This document shows positions 8,233 through 15,960 of a stretch of 35,905 bases of DNA, piece after piece. Source of the stretch: Thiobacillus sp. UBA2186 (lineage in GTDB: Bacteria; Pseudomonadota; Gammaproteobacteria; Burkholderiales; Thiobacillaceae); NCBI GenBank assembly GCA_002327405.1, contig DCVO01000044.1, positions 1-35,905 of the forward strand. The letters run 5' to 3'. The notes beneath the pieces are model-generated. The model worked only from the letters and a program-made list of their open reading frames with translations. It was not told the DNA's origin and did no database searches. The position numbers and the translations under genes were made by a program. The number at the start of each line of letters is the position of its first letter. Positions within the stretch are counted from its first letter, which is position 1.

Positions 8233-8778
8233 ATGAACGAATACGATGCGCGCGACATCCTGCTGGCCTCGGAGGAAATTGCCGATGCTCGGACAGTTCA
8301 GGCCAGCCTGGATAGGCTGGGACAGGAAATCTGCGATGCGCTGCATGACCGTTTTCCGCTGGTGTTGCCGGTGATGGGCGGCGCCATCGTATTCGCCGGC
8401 CAGCTGCTGCCGCGCCTCGACTTTCCGCTGGAATTCGATTATCTCCACGTCACCCGTTATCGCGGCAAGACCCAGGGCGGTGCCGTCGAGTGGCGCGTGC
8501 TGCCGGGGCAGTCTGTGGCGGGGCGTACGGTGCTGGTCATCGACGACATCCTCGATGAAGGTGAAACGCTGCACGCGGTAAAGCAGAAGCTGCTGGAGAT
8601 GGGCGCGGCCAGGGTGCACACTGCCGTGCTGGCGGACAAGGAGATCCCGCGCGAAAAACCCATCCAGGCGGATTTCGTCGGCCTGAAAGTGCCCAACCGC
8701 TTCGTGTTCGGCTGCGGCATGGACGCCTACGGGTTGTGGCGCAACCTGCCGGGAATACGGGCTTTGAAAGAGGAATGA
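8233..8778 (+). CDS. hpt: Hypoxanthine-guanine phosphoribosyltransferase
   Basis: A 181-residue type I phosphoribosyltransferase. The PRPP loop VLVIDDILDEGETL lies at about residues 100-113, with the earlier PPi loop VLPVMGGAIVFAGQL and the base-binding end KVPNRFVFGCGMDAYGLWRNL. It should make IMP or GMP from hypoxanthine or guanine plus PRPP. AGAGG sits 8 bases before the ATG. The next gene is a methylthioinosine-type phosphorylase that would release hypoxanthine, so the two form a logical salvage pair: methylthioinosine to hypoxanthine to IMP. The unusually structured upstream spacer could regulate it. The subfamily assignment (hpt rather than another PRTase) rests on the C-terminal motif and context. 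Confidence 0.85.
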   Translation: MNEYDARDILLASEEIADARTVQASLDRLGQEICDALHDRFPLVLPVMGGAIVFAGQLLPRLDFPLEFDYLHVTRYRGKTQGGAVEWRVLPGQSVAGRTVLVIDDILDEGETLHAVKQKLLEMGAARVHTAVLADKEIPREKPIQADFVGLKVPNRFVFGCGMDAYGLWRNLPGIRALKEE

Positions 8779-8787
8779 CAAAGTAAA

Positions 8788-8877
8788 GGGTGAAGGGTGA
8801 AGGGTGAAGGGTGAAGGGTGAAGGGTAAAAAAACCTTTCCCCTTGAGCGCCTGAGGCGCGTTCCCTTCCCCCTTCAC
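8788..8877 (+). repeat. 7-bp tandem repeat with C-rich complementary arm (hpt-mtnP spacer)
   Basis: GGGTGAA is repeated five times in perfect tandem at 8788-8822, followed by GGGTAAA. Downstream, 8861-8877 (TTCCCTTCCCCCTTCAC) is roughly complementary to the repeat, so the whole can fold back. A GCGCC/GGCGC hairpin (8847-8851 / 8855-8859) sits between the arms. Copy number is likely to vary between strains. Confidence 0.8.
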
Positions 8878-8915
8878 TCCTGCGAATCGATAACCGAATT
8901 TTTTTGGAAACAAAC

Positions 8916-9677
8916 ATGCTGGGAATTATCGGCGGCACTGGCCTGACCAAACTGACCAACTTGGAAATCACCCGCCGCCAGGTGGCCCGCACGCCCTACG
9001 GCGAACCTTCCGGGGCGCTGATCTTCGGACACCTGTGCGGGGCGGAAGTCGTTTTCCTGGCGCGGCACGGCTACGGCCATACCATTCCGCCGCACGAGGT
9101 GAATTACCGCGCCAACATCTGGGCGCTCAAGGAGTTCGGCGTGGACCGCATCGTTTCTGTGGCCACGGTCGGCGGCATCAAGCCCGAGCTTCCCGCCGGC
9201 AGTCTGGTGGTGCCGCACCAGTTGATCGACTACACCTGGGGCCGCGCCCAGAGTTTCGTCATTTCGGGCGAAAAACCGGTCACCCATCTGGATTTCACCG
9301 AACCCTATTGCGGCGCCATGCGGCGCGATATTCTGCGGGCAGCCGCGCAAAAGCAGATCGACATCAGTGACGGCGGCGTCTATGCGGTCGCCCAGGGGCC
9401 GCGGCTGGAAACCGCCGCAGAAATCAACCGCTACGAACGCGACGGCTGCGACATGGTCGGCATGACCGGCATGCCGGAAGCCTATCTCGCGCGCGAACTG
9501 GACATCTGCTATGCCGCAATCGGCGTGGTGGTGAACGATGCGGCGGGGCGCGGCGCTTCCAAAAACGGCATCCGCGAGGAGGACATCATGCGTGTGCTGG
9601 ACGATCTCATGAGCCGGGTGCGCATTCTGCTGGAGGAACTGGTGGTGCTGCAGCATCCCGAGGCCTGCCCGGTTTGA
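8916..9677 (+). CDS. S-methyl-5'-thioinosine/thioadenosine phosphorylase (PNP family)
   Basis: A 253-residue phosphorylase of the MTAP/PNP family II. It starts with the phosphate-binding GIIGGTGLT, followed by ARHGYGHTIPPHEVNYRANIWALKEFG, GGIKPELPAGSLVVPHQLIDYT, AQGPRLETAAEI, DMVGMTGMPEAYLARELDICYA and a NDAAG base-site segment. The enzyme cleaves a methylthio-nucleoside with phosphate to a free base and methylthioribose-1-phosphate. The overall style is closest to the methylthioinosine phosphorylase known from Pseudomonas, and the adjacent HPRT would salvage the hypoxanthine; adenine release as in true MTAP remains possible. ATG 8916 is preferred to the TTG at 8904 because GGAAAC precedes it and the GIIGGTG motif follows directly. 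Confidence 0.87.
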   Translation: MLGIIGGTGLTKLTNLEITRRQVARTPYGEPSGALIFGHLCGAEVVFLARHGYGHTIPPHEVNYRANIWALKEFGVDRIVSVATVGGIKPELPAGSLVVPHQLIDYTWGRAQSFVISGEKPVTHLDFTEPYCGAMRRDILRAAAQKQIDISDGGVYAVAQGPRLETAAEINRYERDGCDMVGMTGMPEAYLARELDICYAAIGVVVNDAAGRGASKNGIREEDIMRVLDDLMSRVRILLEELVVLQHPEACPV

Positions 9678-9687
9678 GTGAGCCATC

Positions 9688-10221
9688 ATGGCTGTCCGCG
9701 AAGTGCTCAGAATGGGCGATCCGCGCCTCTTGCAGGCTGCGCGTCCGGTCGAGAAGTTTTCCACGCCCGAACTGCATCACCTCGTCGGCGACATGGTCGA
9801 CACCATGCGCCGCTTGAATGGCGCCGGCCTCGCCGCGCCGCAGATCGGCGTGGACTTGCAGATAGTGATTTTCGAGCTTGAGAACAACCCGCGCTACCCC
9901 GATGCCGGCAAGGTGCCGTTCACGGTGCTGGTCAACCCGGTTCTGACGCCGTTATCCGACCAGATGGAAGTGGGCTGGGAGGGCTGCCTGTCCCTGCCGG
10001 GACTGCGCGGGCTGGTGCCTCGCTGCGCGAGTTTGCGCTATCAGGGCTTCGATGCGGACGGCGGGCCGATCGACCGCAGGGTCGACGGCTTCCATGCCAG
10101 GGTGGTGCAGCACGAGGTCGACCACTTGTTGGGGATTTTGTATCCCATGCGCATGCGCGACTTCAGCAAATTCGGCTTTACCGAGGTGCTGTTTCCCGGA
10201 CAGGACCTCAAGGACGACTGA
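9688..10221 (+). CDS. def: Peptide deformylase
   Basis: A 177-residue metalloenzyme that removes the formyl group from nascent N-terminal methionine. All three motifs are intact: GLAAPQIG (about 47-54), EGCLS (about 98-102, metal Cys) and HEVDHL (about 142-147, two metal His and the catalytic Glu). The C-terminus is short and acidic. It starts 11 bases after the phosphorylase stop and is probably co-transcribed with it. It is separated from the usual fmt partner, which is not in the window. Confidence 0.95.
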   Translation: MAVREVLRMGDPRLLQAARPVEKFSTPELHHLVGDMVDTMRRLNGAGLAAPQIGVDLQIVIFELENNPRYPDAGKVPFTVLVNPVLTPLSDQMEVGWEGCLSLPGLRGLVPRCASLRYQGFDADGGPIDRRVDGFHARVVQHEVDHLLGILYPMRMRDFSKFGFTEVLFPGQDLKDD

Positions 10222-10305
10222 AGCTACTGATTTCAAATGACAATCCGCCGATGAACGGCCTAAAGCCGAACAGGTTTTGGCCGCTAACACGCTTGCGGGA
10301 CAGTT

Positions 10306-10683
10306 TTGCCTTCCCTTTTGAATCGAGCAAGTGTGAACCCGGACAACAATAGCCCTACGACCATCGACATCAAACGCCTTGTCCATGCCGCTGCCTTGCT
10401 CATGGCTGCAAACCAGCGCTGGTATACGCCCGGCCGCGACAAGCTGCTGGGCGAGGCGCTTGAAGCCAGCCGCGAGATATGGAAGGACATCCAGCAGGCC
10501 TTGTCCGACGACAGTTCCGGCGTGCCGATCGAGATACGCAACAACCTGCTGATCGTGAGCGTGTATGCCGAGAGCAAGCTTGAGGAACTTACGCAGTCCC
10601 CGGACCAGGACAAGCTGGCCTCGCTGATCGAACTGACCCGCAGTCTCGCCATGAGCCTGCGGGAGTGGCGTTCGGCGGCATAA
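10306..10683 (+). CDS. FlaF-like protein (putative flagellin synthesis regulator)
   Basis: A 125-residue all-helical, cytosolic protein. The pattern LLGEALEASREIWKDIQQAL, then VPIEIRNNLLIVSVYAESKL, then LASLIELTRSLAMSL follows the FlaF family signature (N.LW, LP.elR.nLL, L..LI.iNr..a..L), although the Asn of the last block is Thr here. FlaF proteins activate flagellin translation or assembly in Caulobacter and relatives. No other flagellar gene is visible, so this is an isolated copy and the role is uncertain. The start is unsure: TTG 10306 has a weak GGGA upstream, and TTG 10318 or GTG 10333 are alternatives. It lies 84 bases after def. Confidence 0.5.
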   Translation: MPSLLNRASVNPDNNSPTTIDIKRLVHAAALLMAANQRWYTPGRDKLLGEALEASREIWKDIQQALSDDSSGVPIEIRNNLLIVSVYAESKLEELTQSPDQDKLASLIELTRSLAMSLREWRSAA

Positions 10684-10708
10684 GCAAAAAAACATTAGGG
10701 CGGAGAAA

Positions 10709-10927
10709 ATGGATTACATCGCAATTGATTATCTGGCGGCGGAAGACACGGTTGACGGCATAGGCCGTGGCAGCGCCATCAAGCCGAAACGCACGGGGAC
10801 CAAGCCGGTGCCGCAGGAAAAACCCAAGCCGGACAGCCGCAAGCCGGGCGGCAAGAAGACCGTGGTGCCGCGCCGCGCGCCATCGCGCGGCAAGTACATC
10901 GACGAATACGCCAGGCCGGCTTTTTAG
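10709..10927 (+). CDS. Small basic hypothetical protein
   Basis: A 72-residue protein with a strong ribosome binding site (GGAG at 10701-10704 before ATG 10709) immediately after the FlaF-like gene. The first 20 residues are acidic (MDYIAIDYLAAEDTVDG). The rest is low-complexity, rich in Lys, Pro, Arg and Gly, and probably disordered, ending DEYARPAF. I do not recognise a family. The positive tail could bind nucleic acid, but nothing shows this. Co-expression with the FlaF-like gene is likely from the 25-base spacing. Confidence 0.6.
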   Translation: MDYIAIDYLAAEDTVDGIGRGSAIKPKRTGTKPVPQEKPKPDSRKPGGKKTVVPRRAPSRGKYIDEYARPAF

Positions 10928-10942
10928 GCACTTAAGGCGTTC

Positions 10943-11082
10943 ATCCGCAGATTGCGCGGATGCATGCAGATCAAAACCATCGAACCAGGCAAATGTCCGG
11001 CATGCCCCGGAGATCGCCGGGGGCTGCCTGAGTTGAAGGCACGGCTCTGAAAGATCCGTGTAAATCTGCGTAATCTGCGGAT
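10943..11082. repeat. Composite palindrome between convergent genes
   Basis: The outer arms ATCCGCAGATT (10943-10953) and AATCTGCGGAT (11072-11082) are an exact 11-bp inverted repeat. ATCTGCGTAATCTGCGG shows the unit repeated in the right arm. Inside is a GC hairpin CCCCGG/CCGGGG (11005-11010 / 11017-11022). The element fills the 160-base gap between the small basic gene and the glnD end and may terminate transcription in both directions. Confidence 0.75.
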
Positions 11083-11089
11083 TGCGGGT

Positions 11090-13651
11090 TTAAGGCTGTT
11101 CCAGCACGCCAAGCAGGTCCCTTTCCAGTTCCAGCAAGGTTTTGGGATTTTCCAGCGCGGGGCCGCGAATCAGGAAGCGGTCTTCCACGCGCTCGCCCAG
11201 GGTGTGGATTTTTGCGCTGTACAGACTGACACCGTGCTTCTGGAATGTCAGGGCGATGCGGTGCAAGAGACCGGCACGGTCGCCGCAGGTCAGCGACAGT
11301 ACATGGTAGCGGCCGCGTTCGTCGGCGCGTATTTCCACCTCGGGCTGGATCGGGAAATGCCGCAGGCGCCTGGAAGGCCGGCCGGCCGGAACCGGTTCGG
11401 GCGTTTTGGCCGGATCCAGCGCCAGCGCCAGCTCATGTTCGATGAATTGCAGGAAATCGCGGTAGTGGACTTCGCGCTGGCCGTCGTCCAGAACCTGGAA
11501 ACTGTCGAGCGCGCAGCGCTGCCGGGTGGTGTGTATTTTTGCCTCGAGCACGCTGAACTGGTTGCGCGCAAAGAATCCGCAAACCCTTGCAAACAGATCG
11601 GGCGTGTCGGGGCTGTAGACGAGAACCTGTATGCCGTCGCCGGCCGGCGATAACCGCGCCCGCACGATGGCCCGAACGGGATGGGGCTTCTGCCACAAAA
11701 CACGTGCGTGCCAGGCGATATCCTGAACGTCGAAACGCAGGAAGTAGCTGTCGTCCAGATGTCGCCACAATTCCTCGGCGGCATCCGCCGCGATGCCGTA
11801 CAAGGCGAGCTTCGCCTGGGCCTCCGCCCGCTTCTCGGCCAGTCCGCCGCCCAGGGACGACTGTCCGGTCAGATGCGCATGGGCGGCATAGTAGAGGTTT
11901 TCCAGCAGCTTGCCTTTCCAGGCATTCCAGACCTTCGGGCTGGTGCCGCGGATGTCGGCAACCGTCAGGATATAGAGTGCGTCCAGATGGCGCATGTCGC
12001 CCATTCGGGATGCAAAACCTTCAATCACTGCGCTGTCGCTCAAGTCTTCCTTTTGCGCGGTGCGCGACATGGAAAGATGCTCCCTGACCAGCCAGGCGAC
12101 CAGCTCGACACCCTCGCGCGGCAGACCGTGCATCCTGCAGAACCTGCGGGCGTCCTGCGTCCCCAGCTCGGAGTGGTCGCCGCCGCGCCCTTTTGCGATA
12201 TCGTGGAACAGCGCGGCCAGATACAGCAGCTCGGGCTTGTCGAAGGCCTGCATGAGGCGGGAGGCGAGCGGGTATTCGTGCGAGAACTCGGCGATGGCGA
12301 AACGCCGCACGTTGCGCAGCACTGCCAGTGTGTGTTCGTCCACGGTATAGATGTGGAAGCCGTCGTGCTGCATCTGCCCGGCAATGCGCCCGAATGCCGG
12401 CAGATAACGGCCCAGTATGCCGTAGCGCGACATCGCTGCAAGCGCCCAGGTTACGCCGGCCGGTTCGCGCAGGATGGCAAGAAACGCCGCGCGGTTTTTC
12501 GGATCGCTGCGAAACTTCAGATCGATGCCGGTTCTGGCCCGCCACAGGAGGCGCAGTGTGCCGGGTTCGAAGGCAGTCACTGAATGGCGCATGGCCGTGA
12601 GAAAGGCGCGGAAAATGGCGGACGGATCGGACATGAACAGATCCGGGCTGCGCGCAGTCAGCAGCTTGCCGCGCAGGGAAAATTCCTCGTCCAGCACGGT
12701 TTCGGCGCCGGCTTCGCGCGTGAATTGGGCTTGCAACGCCGGCAGCAGCATTTCGTTGGCAAGCTGGACCTGCTTGGCTGCACGGTAGTAACGCTGCATC
12801 AGCAATTCGCTCGGCTGGCGGGTCGGCGTGGCCGTGATACCGAGCCTGGCGGCAAGCTGGCTCTGGTAGTCGAAGGCCAGGCGGTCTTCGCGGCGGCGCG
12901 CGATCAGGTGCAGATCGATACGCAGCAGGTTGAGGGTTTGTTGGGTGCGCGAGAAGCGCTGGGCTTCCCGGCGGGAGAGCAGGCCGGTTTTCACCAGGTT
13001 GCGCCAACCCGCATCTGCGCCTGCTGCCAGGGCAAGCCACTGGATCATGTGCAGGTCGCGCAGGCCGCCGGGGCTGTCCTTGAGGTTGGGCTCCAGGCTG
13101 TAGGCGCTGTCCTCGAAGCGGTTATGCCGGTTCCTTTGTTCGAGCAGCTTGCCTTCGGCAAAGCGTCGCGCATCGAAACGCGATCGAAACGCACGCTCGA
13201 ACTGCAGAAACAGGTCGGCGCTGCCCCACAGCCTGCGGGCTTCCAGCAACGCGGTTTCGATGGTGATGTCCTTGTCGGCCTCGTTCGCGCATTCCTGCGG
13301 GGTGCGGATGCTGTGGCCGATTTCAAGGCCTGCATCCCAGCAGCTTTGCACCCAGGTCTCGAGGCTTGCGCGCAGTTGTGCGTCCGGATCGTGCGGGATG
13401 AGCAGCAGCACGTCGACGTCGGATGCCGGAAAAAGCTCGCCGCGGCCATATCCCCCCACTGCTGCGAGGCATGCCTCCTTCGGCAACAGTGCGTCGCACA
13501 GCCCGCACAGCACGTCGTCGACGAGGCGGGCATGGCGCTGCAGGTAGTGCTGCGGGCGGGGGCGGCTGAGGAATTCGGCAGCCAGCGCTTCGCGGCCCTG
13601 CTTCAATTGCTGGCGCAGCGAGGGCAGTGCTGGAGCCGCCCTGGGCAGCAT
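11090..13651 (-). CDS. glnD: Bifunctional uridylyltransferase/uridylyl-removing enzyme GlnD
   Basis: An 853-residue nitrogen sensor that uridylylates PII proteins when glutamine is low and removes UMP when glutamine is high. Domains: nucleotidyltransferase with GGYGRGELFPASDVD (about 66-80; Gly-rich loop and paired Asp), a helical linker, an HD domain with FHDIAKGRGGDHSELG near residue 482 (UMP removal), and two C-terminal ACT domains (about 670-740 and 780-853) that bind glutamine. The start is ATG 13651, two bases after the map stop; a much longer upstream frame only reads map in another phase. Coupling to map is common in proteobacteria. The length is normal. Confidence 0.95.
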   Translation of the reverse strand: MLPRAAPALPSLRQQLKQGREALAAEFLSRPRPQHYLQRHARLVDDVLCGLCDALLPKEACLAAVGGYGRGELFPASDVDVLLLIPHDPDAQLRASLETWVQSCWDAGLEIGHSIRTPQECANEADKDITIETALLEARRLWGSADLFLQFERAFRSRFDARRFAEGKLLEQRNRHNRFEDSAYSLEPNLKDSPGGLRDLHMIQWLALAAGADAGWRNLVKTGLLSRREAQRFSRTQQTLNLLRIDLHLIARRREDRLAFDYQSQLAARLGITATPTRQPSELLMQRYYRAAKQVQLANEMLLPALQAQFTREAGAETVLDEEFSLRGKLLTARSPDLFMSDPSAIFRAFLTAMRHSVTAFEPGTLRLLWRARTGIDLKFRSDPKNRAAFLAILREPAGVTWALAAMSRYGILGRYLPAFGRIAGQMQHDGFHIYTVDEHTLAVLRNVRRFAIAEFSHEYPLASRLMQAFDKPELLYLAALFHDIAKGRGGDHSELGTQDARRFCRMHGLPREGVELVAWLVREHLSMSRTAQKEDLSDSAVIEGFASRMGDMRHLDALYILTVADIRGTSPKVWNAWKGKLLENLYYAAHAHLTGQSSLGGGLAEKRAEAQAKLALYGIAADAAEELWRHLDDSYFLRFDVQDIAWHARVLWQKPHPVRAIVRARLSPAGDGIQVLVYSPDTPDLFARVCGFFARNQFSVLEAKIHTTRQRCALDSFQVLDDGQREVHYRDFLQFIEHELALALDPAKTPEPVPAGRPSRRLRHFPIQPEVEIRADERGRYHVLSLTCGDRAGLLHRIALTFQKHGVSLYSAKIHTLGERVEDRFLIRGPALENPKTLLELERDLLGVLEQP

Positions 13652-13653
13652 GC

Positions 13654-14463
13654 TCAGGCTGCCTGGGCAATGAAGGCCGGCGGCGGGGGGCTGCCGGCGG
13701 AAACCGTCAGCACTTCGTAGCCGGTTTCGGTGACCAGAACGGTGTGCTCCCATTGCGCGGACAGGCTGTGGTCCTTGGTCACGATGGTCCAGCCGTCGCC
13801 AAGCTGGCGGATGTCCTTCTTGCCGGCATTGATCATGGGCTCGATGGTGAAGATCATGCCGGCCTGCAGCTTGAGGCCGGTTCCCGGCTTGCCGTAATGC
13901 AGCACCTGCGGATCCTCGTGGAAGTTGGCGCCGATGCCGTGGCCGCAGAATTCCCGCACCACGCTGCAGCCGTGGCTTTCCGCATATTTCTGGATGGCGT
14001 GGCCGATGTCGCCCAGCGTCCCGCCGGGCCGGACCTTGCTGATGCCGATCCACATGGCCTCGTAGGTGATCTGGGAAAGCCGCCTGGCCTGGATCGAGAC
14101 CTCGCCCACCATGAACATGCGGCTGGTGTCGCCGTGCCAGCCGTCCTTGATGACCGTGATGTCGAGATTGACCACGTCGCCGTTCTTCAGCACGCGGTCG
14201 CCCGGCACACCGTGGCAGACCTGGTGGTTGACCGAAGTGCAGATGGACTTGGGATAGGGCACGTGCCCGGGCGGGGCGTAATTGAGCGGCGCGGGAATGG
14301 TGCCCTGCACGTTCACCATGTAGTCGTGGCACAGGCGGTCGAGTTCGCCGGTGGTGACGCCAGGTTGGACGAATGGGGTGATGTAGTCCAGCACTTCAGC
14401 GCCCAGGCGGCCGGCAATGCGCATTTTTTCGATTTCTTCGGGGGTTTTGGTGGTGACGGACAT
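13654..14463 (-). CDS. map: Methionine aminopeptidase, type I
   Basis: A 269-residue cytosolic enzyme that removes the initiator Met after deformylation. All five metal ligands of the pita-bread fold are present: Asp101, Asp112, His175, Glu208 and Glu239. His84 (VCHGVP) is the substrate His. The C-terminus has a Pro-rich extension (SPPPPAFIAQAA). The start is ATG 14463; upstream in-frame sequence is non-homologous. It is transcribed with glnD. In most betaproteobacteria map lies back to back with rpsB; here 2.7 kb of RHS and transposase debris separates them. Confidence 0.95.
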   Translation of the reverse strand: MSVTTKTPEEIEKMRIAGRLGAEVLDYITPFVQPGVTTGELDRLCHDYMVNVQGTIPAPLNYAPPGHVPYPKSICTSVNHQVCHGVPGDRVLKNGDVVNLDITVIKDGWHGDTSRMFMVGEVSIQARRLSQITYEAMWIGISKVRPGGTLGDIGHAIQKYAESHGCSVVREFCGHGIGANFHEDPQVLHYGKPGTGLKLQAGMIFTIEPMINAGKKDIRQLGDGWTIVTKDHSLSAQWEHTVLVTETGYEVLTVSAGSPPPPAFIAQAA

Positions 14464-14490
14464 CGTCGAGCGTCTTTTGAGAAAAACTGC

Positions 14491-14519
14491 ATTTTGCCCC
14501 GAAAAAAGGCAGTTGTCAG
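14491..14519 (-). promoter_or_regulatory. Candidate sigma70 promoter of map-glnD
   Basis: Minus strand: -35 CTGACA (plus 14514-14519), a 17-base spacer and -10 CAAAAT (plus 14491-14496), about 28 bases before the map ATG. Both boxes deviate from consensus by one or two bases. The remaining DNA up to the RHS frame (14520-14668) shows no gene. Confidence 0.4.
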
Positions 14520-14779
14520 TTATCGGCCGCCGGTTGTCGCTTATCCTGCTGTCTGTCGTCCGGCATGAGGAAACGTGGCGAATTGATCGGCTGGATTCTT
14601 GGCGCCTCCCTGTACGATCGATAGTCTCGTCACCCAACGATTCCCGTCTCGCGATATCATTTTTGTATTTGTATAAGGACTACGACCCCGCCGGCCGCCT
14701 TATCCAGAAAACCCTGCCCGGCGGCATCACCCAGGCCTACCAATACGACGCCGCCGGCCGGCTCACCCAGGTTCAATAC

Positions 14780-14829
14780 CTGTCCCCCCTCCCCCCTGGC
14801 GGGGGAGGGGCTGGGGGAGAGGGGGCCCT
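14780..14829 (+). repeat. GC-rich palindromic element inserted in frame in RHS (copy A)
   Basis: A C-run/G-run dyad (CCCCTCCCCCC then GGGGGAGGGG) is followed by CTGGGGGAGAGGGG. It reads in frame as SPLPPGGGGAGGEGA at a YD-repeat junction and shares its plan with copy B at 14962-15001. Confidence 0.75.
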
Positions 14830-14961
14830 CATCGACCAACTCGACCTGACATACGACCCCGAGGGCAACATCACCGGCAAGAAACTCGCCAACGGCAGTC
14901 TCAGCCTCGACACCGCGATGACGGCGCAGTTTGATGCCGCCAACCGCATGATCCAAATCAC

Positions 14962-15001
14962 GCTCCCCTCCCCCTCGGGGGGAGGGGCCGGGGGTGAGGG
15001 T
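14962..15001 (+). repeat. GC-rich palindromic element inserted in frame in RHS (copy B)
   Basis: CTCCCCTCCCCC then GGGGGGAGGGG then CCGGGGGTGAGGG. It reads as LPSPSGGGAGGEGAK and is homologous to copy A. This C/G-run plan resembles a palindromic repeat widespread in proteobacterial genomes. Confidence 0.75.
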
Positions 15002-15625
15002 GCGAAGACCTACGCGCTCACCTACGACGCCAACGGCAACCTCATCCAGAAACAGAACACTGCCGATCCGCTCGACAAAACCCTCTATACATGGGATGTG
15101 CGAAACCGCCTGGTGCAACTCCAGAGTCCGAGCGTGACGGCAAGCTTCGCCTACGATCCGCTGGGCAGGCGCATCGAAAGAACCATCAACGGCGAGACCA
15201 CGCACTACCTCTACGACGGCAACCAGGCTATCGGGGAAGTGAGGGCAGGGCAGACGACAACGCTGCTGACGGGCCTGTCCATCGATGAGGCGATTGCACG
15301 CTACGCATCGAGCGGCAGGCTTACGCAACTGACAGATCAACTGGGCAGCGTGATCCGGCAGATCAACGAAGCAGGGCAGACGCAGAGCCAGACGGCTTAT
15401 AGTCCGTATGGGGAAGTGCAAACTACGGGTGACGATCAAGGCAACAGCACGGAATACACCGGGCGGGAGAATGATGGGACGGGGTTGTATTTCTATCGGG
15501 CGCGGTATTACGATCCGGTGTTGAAACGGTGGATCAGTGAGGATCCGATTGGGACGGTGGGGGGAATTAACCTGTATCTCTACGCGAATGCTGCGCCTAC
15601 GATGTTCATCGATCCGCTGGGCCTG

Positions 15626-15949
15626 ACTGGCGGACCTCCAATGAAAGGTACCTTTTATCCGAAGGGCAACATGCCCAGCCCTGCTACGCCGAGCAAGAAC
15701 GACCCTGGTAGCTGGGATGGTGCAGTGGATGCCACCAATGGTTTTATGTGTGCCCTTGGCGTTAAGAATGCGTGCATCCCAGATGAGGTATTTATTTGCG
15801 TCGAATGGGAATGCACACCCGAATGCGGCAAACCATACAGACTTGAGCGGTACTCAAAGACCCCGAGTCTTACTAATCCTGATACGCCGTGCGTTTGTAC
15901 GAGAAAAGGCTTGAACCCAAATTACGACGGCAGGCTTCCTGGACTCTAA
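15626..15949 (+). other. RHS variable C-terminal domain, candidate toxin
   Basis: The 107 residues after DPLGL differ in style from the RHS core: low in Gly-Asp repeats and with seven Cys (MCALG, NACIP, FICVEWECTPEC, PCVC). In RHS proteins this position holds a secreted toxin matched to a downstream immunity gene. I do not recognise a toxin family and see no obvious catalytic motif. The Cys pattern suggests disulfides or metal binding. The base composition is lower in GC than the core, as usual for swapped RHS tips. Confidence 0.5.
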
Positions 15950-15960
15950 AGGTGGATGAG

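Larger units (their letters stand above)
14669..15949 (+). pseudogene. 5'-truncated RHS/YD-repeat protein with variable C-terminus
   Basis: About 426 codons of an RHS protein; full-length RHS proteins usually exceed 1,000 residues, so the N-terminus and most YD repeats are missing. YD repeats are clear (YDAAGRLTQVQY, YDANGNLIQKQN, YDPLGRRIERTING). They are followed by the RHS core end GTGLYFYRARYYDPVLKRW, ISEDPIG, and the DPLGL cleavage-type motif (15611-15625). No convincing start codon or ribosome binding site precedes the first repeat; TTG 14669 is only a convenient limit, and the frame is open further upstream across map. It could be a dead fragment or an orphan tip cassette used by recombination with a full-length rhs elsewhere. 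Two in-frame GC-rich palindromes interrupt the repeats. The last 107 codons are a separate variable domain. Confidence 0.85.

Noticed and set aside
8788..8822. CRISPR or iteron origin
   Set aside because: 7-bp units in perfect tandem without spacers, no DnaA boxes or replication gene; better seen as a microsatellite arm of a hairpin.
7018..8913. Long open frame on the minus strand across rlmB and hpt (over 600 codons)
   Set aside because: It is antisense to two well-supported genes, runs through the intergenic tandem repeats and has no recognisable domain; it follows from the high GC content and lack of stops.
11090..14332. Single fused Map-GlnD-sized protein
   Set aside because: The part above 13651 is the map gene read in a wrong phase; both genes have their own proper frames and starts.
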